Part shown: positions 47,581 to 56,519 of the stretch, one piece after another
Layout: each line of letters starts with the position of its first letter
How positions within the stretch are numbered: the first letter of the stretch is position 1
The notes under the pieces: model-generated
The model's database searches: none
What the model saw: only the letters and a program-made list of their open reading frames with translations
What the model was told of the DNA's origin: nothing
Assembly (NCBI GenBank): GCA_035048495.1
Contig: CM068547.1
Coordinates: 24,001,913 to 24,065,912, forward strand
DNA length: 64,000 bases
Direction of reading: 5' to 3'
Source of the DNA: Euptelea pleiosperma
Taxonomy: Eukaryota > Streptophyta > Magnoliopsida > Ranunculales > Eupteleaceae
Translations under genes and position numbers: made by a program

Positions 47581-47971
47581 CAAGTTTTAAAGGGGACAGT
47601 TATAATGGTATAACGGATTACCGTTTTTCTGTTATAACAAATTGTAATGCTGAGGGGTAAAAATGAAAAATAATGAGAAAATAACATAAATAACAAAAAA
47701 TACGGCGCTGAAATTCAAATTTTGAAATTTCAATTTTAATTTTCAAAAACAAAACAATAACGGAAAATAACAGAAAATAAGGGAAATTAACAAAAATAAC
47801 AGAAATAATGAACGTTTTTTTCACAAAAAAATCCAGAAAATAACGGTCGTTATTTTCATTAAAATGGAAAAATAACAAAAAATAACAGCCGTTATTTTTA
47901 AAACATTTTAACGGTTCATAATGTAACGGGGGAGGTCTGAATCCGTTATAACGGCCGTTTTTTAAACCATG
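47581..47971 (-). mobile_element. hAT-like MITE, AACGG family, copy 4 (nested)
   Basis: Starts CAAGTTTTAAAGGGGACAG and ends CCGTTTTTTAAACCATG. Flanks GTTTCGTC (47573-47580) and GTTTGGTC (47972-47979) match at 7 of 8. It sits in the left arm of FB1 copy J at the conserved GTTTGGCC motif. Confidence 0.87.
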
Positions 47972-48039
47972 GTTTGGTCAATCCCTAGATGGGCCTACAA
48001 ACCAAAAATCAGCCTAATTAGTGATTTCAAATCTTTGGA

Positions 48040-48404
48040 AGGTCGGGCTCGGGGAACCCCAAGTTTTTGACACCCATTTTAGCATACCCACATAGAAGAT
48101 GAATCAATGGCTGATTTTTGGTGTGGATGATCTCCTCACCATATAGATCACCCCAACAAAAAATCAGCCCATTCTGAATTTCTAACCCCATCAAATGAGG
48201 GTTTTCAAGTTACATGGTAAGAATCAATGGTCCATAATTCTTCAACTTCTAAACCAGTCTATGAATATCAGAATGATTTGAATTTTTGTGAGGATAATCT
48301 CCTCACCATAGAGATCATCCTCACCAAAAATCAGCCATTGATTCATCTTCTATGTGGGTACGTTAAAATGGGTGTAAAAAATGGGGCTCCCTCGAGCCTG
48401 ACCC
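48040..48404. mobile_element. foldback MITE, family FB5, nested in FB1 copy J
   Basis: Ends AGGTCGGGCTCGGG and CTCGAGCCTGACCC are inverted repeats, followed by complementary arms (TTGACACCCATTTTA with AAAATGGGTGTAAAA; CACATAGAAGATGAATCAAT with ATTGATTCATCTTCTATGTG). Flanks ATCTTTGGA (48031-48039) and ACCTTTGGA (48405-48413) agree at 8 of 9, a Mutator-like duplication. Confidence 0.82.
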
Positions 48405-48683
48405 ACCTTTGGATACTAGTACTCAAATAATGGTCAATAACGCTTAAATTCAACGGTTAAAATCAATCCATGAAAATGACTCCAATCCAACACTTAGATG
48501 CTCAAATTCAACTGTTAAAATCAATAAATGAAATCTGTTAATCAAGTTGATTTTTGATTTGTTGATCCACTTAGGGATTGGCCAAACATCCATACAGTCA
48601 GCATCCTCTACAAATGTGCCACATGGCTCATATTGTGGGCGGTTATAGGGCAATCATTGTGGAGGGTCAGCAAAGTTATACTC

Positions 48684-48943
48684 CTAGATAGACATATGAA
48701 CCAAAAAAATAACATGATTAGTGATTTCTAAAAGTTTATTGGAGTCATTTTCATTGGATGATTTTTAACGGTGGAATTTGGCATTATTTGGGGTAATAAG
48801 ATCCAAAGGTTTGAAATCACTAATCAGGCTATATTTTTAGCTTGTAGGTCCACTTAGGGATTGGCCAAACATCCATACGGTCAGTGTCCCTCTAAAGTAT
48901 TCTCCGTACTCAAATTGTGGGCGGTCAGCAAAGTTCTACTCAG
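48684..48943. mobile_element. foldback MITE, family FB1, copy H, left-truncated
   Basis: Starts within the left arm (CCTAGATAGACATATGAACC) directly after copy J, runs through GATTAGTGATTTCTAAAAG and GAAATCACTAATCAGGCT, and ends GGTCAGCAAAGTTCTACTC. Confidence 0.7.
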
Positions 48944-49059
48944 ACCAACTGATCATTGGTTTCCCGCCCAAAATCAACTTGCCTGGACCATCTCACGATT
49001 CTCATCCATTTGTTCCGTTGTTTGATTGGTTGTGATCAACCAATTCATTGACATTGTTC

Positions 49060-49345
49060 GTAGGTGATCTCCATCTTCTATTTTGGATTCATTAAATACT
49101 CGAAAAATACTTGCATTGCACCCTCCACCCAAGCGGTGGAAAGTATTTGCAACTGATTTTACGGGTTAATACCAAGCAACATAAAATGTTTGAAGCTGTA
49201 AACATTTACAAAGCAAATATTTATAGAGGTAAATATTTGCATCCTACAAATATTTATAGATACCAAGCTGAGCCTAAGACTCAAGTAAAAGCCACGTGGG
49301 GTTAAGTGGGAGGAGTCACGAATCCTCCCAAACTCAAGGTTTGGC
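49060..49345. repeat. AAATATTTGC-rich stretch, related to 47254-47480
   Basis: Words CAAATATTTATAG, AAATATTTGCA and ATACCAAGC recur here and, inverted, at 47254-47480 (CTTGGTATCGCCGCAAATAT, TTGCACCCTAC). The two regions may be diverged copies of one more inverted-repeat element. Boundaries not defined. Confidence 0.4.
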
Positions 49346-49440
49346 ACAAAAAACCAAGAAGAATGAAAACGAGTAACAATCAGATTCTCTCATCCCCAAA
49401 AGACAGAGAATGGTCAAAACGAGTAACCAACAGATTCTGA

Positions 49441-49771
49441 CCACCTACAGTAGAAGCCACGTGGCAATTTATTAGAGACACCGACCGTATAGATGTTTGA
49501 TCAATCCGTAAGTGGACCTACAAACCAAAAATCAGCCTGATTAGTGATTTCAAACCTTTGGATTTTTGTACGGAAATAATGGTAAATAATGCTCAAATTC
49601 CTACGGTTAAAATCAACCAATCGACAATGACTTCAACTAACACTTAGAAACCACTGATCAGGTTGATTTTGGGTTTGTAGGTCCACCTAAGGATTGGCCA
49701 AACATCTATACGGTCAGTGTCCTCTAATAAATTGCCATGTGGCTTATATTGTGGTAGCTACCTGACCACCG
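49441..49771. mobile_element. foldback MITE, family FB1, copy F
   Basis: Arms AAGCCACGTGGCAATTTATT and AATAAATTGCCATGTGGCTT, then GATGTTTGATCAATC against GATTGGCCAAACATC, pair around a core with CAGCCTGATTAGTGATTTC and AACCACTGATCAGGTTGATT. Confidence 0.8.
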
Positions 49772-50160
49772 TAAACCTTTGATGACAGGGCCCTGTCATC
49801 GAGGCTGATGAGGGTGCAATATGAGCCACGTGGCACACTATTAGTGTACTCTGACTGTATGGATGTTTGGCCAACCCCTAGGTGGACCTACAAACCAAAA
49901 ATCAGACGGATTAGTGATATATAGGTGTTGGATTGGAATTATTTTCATGGGTTGATTTTAACTGTGGAATTTTAGCATTATTGACCATTATTTTAGGTAC
50001 AAAGATCCAAAAGGTTTGAAATCACTAATCATGCTGATTTTTGGTTCGTAGGTCAACCTAGGGATTGGAAAAACATCCATACGGCCAGTCCTATAAAGGT
50101 GTGCCACGTGGCTCATATTGCACCCTGTCATCAGCCTCGATGACAGGCTTGTCATCAAAG
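49772..50160. mobile_element. foldback MITE, family FB1, copy G, with extended inverted ends
   Basis: Adjacent to copy F. The outermost arms GTAAACCTTTGATGACA and TGTCATCAAAGTTTTAC pair, followed by CCTGTCATCGAGGCTGATGA and TCATCAGCCTCGATGACAGG, then GGTGCAATATGAGCCACGTG and CACGTGGCTCATATTGCACC. At 49781-49800 GATGACAGGGCCCTGTCATC is a perfect 20-bp palindrome. No target duplication recognised. Confidence 0.82.
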
Positions 50161-50392
50161 TTTTACTCGTCAGGCAAGTCTTACTCAAAGATTCTCTGAG
50201 CCCGGAAAAAAAGAACGGTCAAAACGAGTAACAAACAGATTCTCTGAACCCCTTTTTCCTCTCTCAAATCCAAGCCCTTTTAAGAAAAGTCGGCAATCCT
50301 CGACACCCCAAACCTCTGTCTCTCCCTCCTATTTCTTCTCTTCCCTTCTCTTCCTCTCTTCATCTGTTCTTCTTCTTCTTTGACAAGGGAAG

Positions 50393-51124
50393 ATGCACAG
50401 ATCTGCGAGCACGAATCGACTATCTGAGGAGTTCTTCGTCCACGCCTCATCGCTGTCTACCACCTCTCCGGGTCTGAGAACGATAGATAACGATGAATTA
50501 CCGATTTATAATCCAGTTTCCGATGTCGCAAAGAAGGAGAAGTCGCGCCTTAGATCTGCAGAGAATGTTATCCATGTGATACCTCTGGTTCTGGTTCTAT
50601 GTGCCATTATTCTCTGGTTTTTCTCTAATCCAGGTAAAATGGTCTTTTAATCTTCTCTTTTCTGTTTTTCTGTTCTATTCAATTATGAACATTCGACGAG
50701 ATCATTTGTTTGATAGAATGGAAGAGAAAGAATAAGATTTTGAATCAATCTTCGTTTGTTTTAGCTGGAACTTTTGTGTTTGAATTGGTTTTGTTTAGCC
50801 TCTTGGTTATCAAGATCTATAGAACCCATACCTCTGTTATTAATTCACACAATCAATTGAAGATACAGATAACAAAACCAGGTGGTAAACATCATGTATC
50901 CTGTTTAACTTTCATGGCTCTTGCTTTCCCATACAGAAGTGGATATGGTGAATAAAGGTGGTTCAATTGTTGGCAGAAATGAGGGGTTGACGATTGATGG
51001 TGACCTCGAAGTCAACGGTAGCGAGACAGGCCTGCTGTCATCCTTGGAGCTAGAGGACTTGGATCCACCAAAACAAATGGCAGATCACAAAACTGGAAGA
51101 TTTTTGGGAAACAAATCCAAATGA
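50393..51124 (+). CDS. small plant-specific single-pass membrane protein
   Basis: Two exons, 50393-50633 and 50937-51124, join to 429 bp (142 aa). The N-terminal half is hydrophilic (MHRSASTNRLSEEFFVHASS, then YNPVSDVAKKEKSRLRSAEN), followed by one hydrophobic helix VIHVIPLVLVLCAIILWFF at about residues 60-78. The second exon (EVDMVNKGGSIVGR, EGLTIDGDLEVN) is acidic and lacks known motifs. I recall similar unnamed proteins in many land plants with the same KKEKSRLRSAEN and VLVLCAxILWFFS motifs; the function is unknown. It is convergent with the monooxygenase gene, stop codons 324 bp apart. Two MITEs sit in its upstream region. Reading on past the donor at 50634 gives only a short extension to a stop, so the spliced form is preferred. 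Confidence 0.85.
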
Positions 51125-51447
51125 AGGTCTTTATCTTCTTGTTGAAGGACAAAGAACACCATCAAATTCAGTTCTAGGATCTCGAATTCATTCTTTATAG
51201 AGAAAACATACTTTTATTTTTTTTAAATGAGAATATCCATTTCTTAATTCATCCACAAATACTTCCATTTGTTGGAATAGCAAATGCAGGCGCACAAGTT
51301 TATGTTTCTACATCTGTGGCTCTGTTATTTTACATAGGGTCACTTGCATTATGGCAGCAATGACAATTTGATTGTTCTCCCAAATGGCAGAAAAGGACTA
51401 AGCTTTTGTTGAGTGAAATTTAAGCTGAACGATCTTCCCTTTAAATC

Positions 51448-53612
51448 TTACCCTGGCGATATGTTCTGTTGATCCGAAATCTGACTTCCCTCTGCCTCCT
51501 TCAGAGGCTCACAGTTAAAATTTGTATGCTCCAACAATGGGCCCAGCCTCACAAACTTAGGTATGACGATGTTATTCCGAACAGCACACACCACCGGATT
51601 CTCCCACTGTAAGAGTGATCCCACGAGGTTTGCACGTATTGTCAATGGAAAGATACGGGCCCATCTTTCCCTCTCATATGATCTGAGTGCATCGTCCACA
51701 GACTCAGGTCCAGCCTTGAGCGCACCTGCCAGCTTTCTTGCCAGAACTACAGCATCCTCCAAAGCACAGCAAGCACCTTGCCCAAGATTGGGAGTCATGG
51801 GATGCCATGCATCACCCACTAGCACCACCCCTCCAGACGAAGCTGAAGGGCTCTTGATTGGCCACAACCACCGATCTACCAGAGGTGTCCTAATGATCGT
51901 GTCATCTGGGGTCCTATCCATGATGTGTAACAGTTCTGAAGGCCAGCTTTGGACCAGTTCTCGAGCTTTCTTCTTCAACACAAACGGGTCACTGATCTTC
52001 GGACCTGCTATAATATGTTGCAATTTGTTAGTTGCAACAAATTCAGCATATAGGAATGAGGTATCTGAAACCAAGAGCACAGTAGACTGCAGGGACCCCT
52101 GTAGATTATTTACTATACTGCTTGTAGCATCTAATCGACCATTAAGTCTGTATAAATCAAGTCCAACTTTGTTAACGGAAATCTAAGGTCTGGGTCTGTA
52201 TGCGGTAAATACAGAATATAGAAAACATCGCAGTGGTAAACTTGAGCGGAACGGCACCTGCCATTCAACTGGGTCTCCGCCCAGGAGATCTCCAAAGCCG
52301 AAAAAACAACCTGATTGGATGATAGCAACCATCTTACCCATCACATTCTTTTTTCAGAAGAAAAATTAGCAAATCCTCCAGAAAATGTCATACGTCAGAT
52401 GGTTACAATCATCTGAATTAGATGATTTCTAGGAGATCTCCAGGGTTGGATCTATTGCCCCCTGTTCTACGCCATTTACAGACCATACTTACAGCCATGG
52501 ATCATTAGGGGTTTAATTGAGGTTAAAAAGTGATTTTTTCTCTACTCTACCAAATCTCTAAAATAAATTTTTAAGTTTCATAGGTTGACCTGGAGAAGGA
52601 TTGTTGAAGCAAACGAACCAATAAACTTTTGTGGGAGAAACTGGAACATAACCAGCACGCAAGCCCCTTCCATACACGTAATTCACTTTGGGTTCAAAAG
52701 GCTGACCATTGGGATAGAATCCAAGCCCACGGAAAGCGCAGTGCCCAACATAGTGGGGCTCTGAGAATCCCATCCATTTTGCTACTGGTGACCGGACCCC
52801 GTCGCAACCAATTACAATCTGTTATAGGTTTAGAGGCGAGAAAAAAGATTTAATAATGAGATTTCTCAGATCCAGAATTTCATGGTTAACTATGGTTATG
52901 AACAAATAAGGTATCAAAACATTTTATAACGGTCTTCCGCTGAAAAAAGGAAAAAAGACAAGTTACCCAACTGAATGATCCTTACCATCTGACCTGGATA
53001 CTTTCTTTTCTGGACCATTTGCCATATTTTGTTCGTCAAAGAAAATATGATGGATCAGATGGTTATTATCACCCAGCTGGTTTAATTCTACAAGATTTCT
53101 TAGGCGGGACCCCATTAAATGGTGGATTCTGTTCCCTGCAACTGCGCCACGTGCACCACCAAATAATTGGTAGACATGTAACCTCATCTCGAAACCCAGC
53201 ATAGTAGTCTAAGAGGAGCTTAATTTGAGTTTTCCACAGGTTATACCAAAGGTTGAGCATATTACCTTTGCAACTAATCGAGTCCCATCAACAAGTTCCA
53301 ACAGATTTTCACCCATTCTATTTCTTTCAATTATTGCCAGCTTTGAAGAAAAACAGATTGCATCTGGTGGCAACTGGTTGGCGAGAGTCTCCAAGAGTAT
53401 TCTCCTCTCCACAGCACGGACCTCTTGGCTGTTCCATCATGTGATTTATGTAAAAGTGAAGGATAAATGCATCTAGCCGACGAATGAGAAAAAGAAGGAA
53501 ATGAAGCTTAGTGCCCAAAGAAAATGGGAGATCATAAATTTATTACCCTTCAGCTTCATCCTTGAACTTGAAGGAGCGCAGCTCCCTTCCATCTTCTGAT
53601 TTTACCACCATC
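51448..53612 (-). CDS. FAD-dependent monooxygenase (MO/CTF2, salicylate/urate hydroxylase-like), 5' incomplete
   Basis: Four exons on the minus strand, in reading order 53612-53547, 53428-53266, 52818-52590, 52004-51448, join in frame to 337 codons plus stop. Segments: GMVVKSEDGRELRSFKFKDE; VERRILLETLANQLPPDAI; IVIGCDGVRSPVAKWMGF (the DG motif for FAD/NADH); GYVPVSPTKVYWFVCFNNPS; DDTIIRTPLVDRWLWP; and VVLVGDAWHPMTPNLGQGAC with ALEDAVVLA, the GD motif that binds the FAD ribityl chain. The N-terminal Rossmann motif GxGxxG (about 70 residues) should precede 53612 but was not found up to the LINE at 56366; the first exon may lie beyond the LINE, outside the window, or be lost. Substrate is unknown; plant members are related to aromatic hydroxylases and zeaxanthin epoxidase. 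Confidence 0.9.
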
Positions 53613-54711
53613 CTGCGCAGCTGATACCATCAAGAAATTCAGAAAAAAAAAAACCCTCTACCGATGTTTGAAAATAGCACATAGGAATCTATAAAAGTAA
53701 CAAAATCAGAACAATTCTTATTATTGGTGATCTGAAGCATCGAAAGATTGCTGATATTTATTGCTTACTCATCATGGATATGTAGTTAGTTGCTGAGATG
53801 AGAATCAGGAAACTCAGGTACTGATACAAATGATTGGAGGAAGAACATTTTATGCGTGCAAGTGATATTCATTTATGTATTTATATATGCACGTATTGCA
53901 CAAGCCCACATAGATCATAGTCAAAAGAAGCTTCTACTAAAAGTTCCCTTCGTCACTTTTTAATCTCATTCTCTCTCGAGCTTGTGCTCCAAAACCTCCT
54001 CCCTTCTAAAACTGGAAACCATCAACATGACAAGTAAGTTGAATTAATATTTTACAGGATTAAAAGTCCAATTTTCTTTTACATAATACAGGACTCCTGG
54101 ACTGCTCCTGCTTCGCAGGACAAATAGGGACACATAAAGCCATAGTCGGCAACCAAACACCCATGTAAGCCACATCTAAACTTTAAACCTATCTTACACC
54201 AGATTTTTTGCCACCGTTCAAACCATCTTCCACATAAAATCTGTTGCACCAACCCCTTTCCAAGCCATATTTCAACTAGTACATAAAATAGTATCCAACT
54301 CAAATATTACCAACCACTTTGTAAGATACATATGATGAATGTACTTCGTTAGCTGATAAACATCACTAGTAGTATAGTGGACAGGTTGGACATATCATGT
54401 GGCCACACACTTACAAGGTTTAATAAAAAAGCGGACCTTCTTGCTATAAAGGCATTGCTAGGCCTTTTTTTGTACATTGTGAAAGAATCCCCTTAGCCTT
54501 TTCACTTTTCTTTATTAATATAATTTATTTTATCACCGATAAGAAAAGAGGCACTTCATTAGGTGCTTGCTTGTAGCACCAGCAGCAGAAATAGATGAGA
54601 GCAGGCTTGTTTCTGACATAATGGTCTCATGTTGCTATTTAAGGTCATGTGCAATATCTTCATGCTTGTTGTGAGTAAATCAAAGCACCATTAGTTGAGA
54701 TCATTGATGTC
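53613..54711. other. probable first intron of the monooxygenase gene
   Basis: AT-rich, no coding match. A CACCGATAAGAAAAG stretch at 54533 looks like a LINE/SINE tail. The missing FAD-binding exon is not visible here. Confidence 0.45.
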
Positions 54712-54719
54712 GTTTCTAT

Positions 54720-55532
54720 CTCTATAGACAAGGCGCGCGCCTCAGGTGCAAGGCACACCTAAAGCGCCTTAGAAGGGTCAAGGCGAGGGTCAAGGCAAGG
54801 CGCGCGCCTCACTAAAATACATGTTTTTTTATTAATTTTTTGTTCTTTGGCCTATTCTATTAAACATCAGTATGATTGGAGATATACAATTGAACCTATC
54901 TCATTGATGAAAGCAATGAATGAATACTTGGGGAGAGGGAAATAGAAAGTAGAGTAGCAGAAGAAGAATTGGTGTTTGAGGATGATAACTTGACATGGAG
55001 TGTTGTTGCGAGAGCCACTGGAGTTGGTGAATCAACATCAAATACTAGATCACAATCAAGGTCAAGAGTAAGAGCAAGGGCTTTAATAAGAGAGCAGTTC
55101 GGAGGAGATAGAAGAAGAAGAATATATTGAGGCTAACACATTTGATGATAATGGGATGAAGCCAATGATTATATTTTAAATGATGACAATGTTAATTAGA
55201 ACTAATTGTGGGCTATTTGAAATTTTGAACATTTGCTATCTTTTATGTTTTATGGTTTTTTGATTACTTATTTTGTATTTAGATAATGACAATGTTAACT
55301 AGAACTGCTTCTGGATAACTTGAGATTTTCGACATTTGCTATTTTTTATGTTTTATGGCCTAATGATTACTTATTTTGTTATTTTATGATGTTATTTTTC
55401 TTTATTTTTTTTATATTTCTTATATTTTATTATAATTTTTAATATTGCACCTCGCTTCAATCAGGCGCGTGCCTCGCCTTGCGCCTCGGCGCTAGAGGTT
55501 CTAGCGCCTTAAGTGCGCGTTTAACTACCTTG
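54720..55532 (+). mobile_element. hAT transposon remnant with perfect 8-bp target duplication
   Basis: GTTTCTAT lies at 54712-54719 and 55533-55540. The left end has AAGGCGCGCGCCTCAGGTGC and the right end CAGGCGCGTGCCTCGCCTTG and GCGCTAGAGGTTCTAGCGCC, giving inverted subterminal repeats. The middle (about 54955-55190) reads EEELVFEDDNLTWSVVARAT with an acidic tail, like the extreme C-terminus of plant hAT transposases, with frame breaks. It is a deletion derivative that cannot move itself. Confidence 0.78.
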
Positions 55533-55540
55533 GTTTCTAT

Positions 55541-56365
55541 TTAGAGAATCATATCTACTGGATTCGCCTAAACGATAGTCTATGTCACATGGGTTCTTTT
55601 AAATAGGTGAACTACACGTCAACATGCGATTGATGCCAAAATTCCATGGAGTCAGTGGTGGCACATTTATATTTTCCTTTTCTTTTTTCCCTGGATGATG
55701 TATAACATAAATGAACATTTACAATATAATTAAACATTTACATTTACAATAGAATTAAACATTGTAATCCATTATATAAATTTACATGTATATAGAATTA
55801 AACATAAACTTACATTTAAATTGTTCTTGCATTAGATACATGCTATAATCCATTATATAACCCACTATAACCACCGTTGTGATAAACATATAAAGTTTTT
55901 CCATTACTATGACACAGACACATCCATGAATCCCTTTCTTTGGGTTCTCTAACTTTAACAGTCTTGCCTTGCATCAGATGCCTATGCTCTTACCAGCCAA
56001 ACCTGTGAACATTAAATTGTGCTGTACTATGAACTGGGTGTTTGCATGCTGGTTTCTCTACTTCCTGCTAATCCAACGCATCTGATTCAGCAGATAGGTA
56101 TGTATTATTTACAAGTCTATGTTTTTCTGTTAGGTAAAACACTTATCCTACTTTAGTAAATCTGGATCCGTCGGAGAGGTACCATTCCATGATGAGATGT
56201 TCAAATATGCACCAAGCTTTCCAGCACAGCATTCATAACACAGTAACAATTCAGATATCTCTACATTTTGACAATGTTCCCATCCTTGGCAATGATCCCA
56301 ATTGATTGTTGGGCTCATAGTCTGGCCTTCAATCCATCATGCTCAAGCAACACAAGTATATCTTC
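55541..56365. other. AT-rich DNA between the hAT remnant and the LINE
   Basis: Contains several repeats of ATTTACA, AATTAAACATT and CATTATATAA (55715-55860). No exon of the monooxygenase or other gene recognised. Confidence 0.45.
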
Positions 56366-56519
56366 TCTCTTTTTTTGGAAAGGTAAAAAGGAGATTTACT
56401 AAGGCACTTGGAGGCCGAGGGAGCCTGCCAAGGCGAGACAAAAAAGAACAAGGGAAGAGAAAAACAAATTACAAAAAGCAATCCCGACCCGGGGGTACAA
56501 TCCAATCCCCACAATCGGC

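Larger units (their letters stand above)
47486..48680. mobile_element. foldback MITE, family FB1, copy J, carrying two nested MITEs
   Basis: Left GAAGAGTAAAATTCACTC ... GACTGCCCACAATATG; right CATATTGTGGGCGGTTATAG ... GTCAGCAAAGTTATA. Removing the hAT-like MITE (47581-47971) and the inverted element (48040-48404) rejoins the arms: ATGTTT[..]AATCCCTAGATGGGCC and AATCTTTGGA[..]TACTAGTACTCAAATAATGG. CTCCTAGAT flanks both ends (47477-47485, 48681-48689), but the right copy can also be read as part of the next FB1 copy. Confidence 0.8.
49366..50246 (+). repeat. three copies of a ~26-bp motif upstream of the small membrane protein gene
   Basis: AAAACGAGTAACMAWCAGATT followed by CTCTSA-type sequence occurs at 49366-49392, 49416-49440 and 50221-50246. 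Copies 2 and 3 flank two MITEs, so the array was probably contiguous before insertion. The last copy is about 145 bp upstream of the start codon. Confidence 0.65.

Noticed and set aside
51563..52186. 207-codon plus-strand frame
   Set aside because: Antisense shadow of the last monooxygenase exon, whose minus-strand frame has the conserved GD motif.
54079..54303. Minus-strand frame as the missing monooxygenase first exon
   Set aside because: It has no GxGxxG or FAD-binding pattern and no suitable splice donor.
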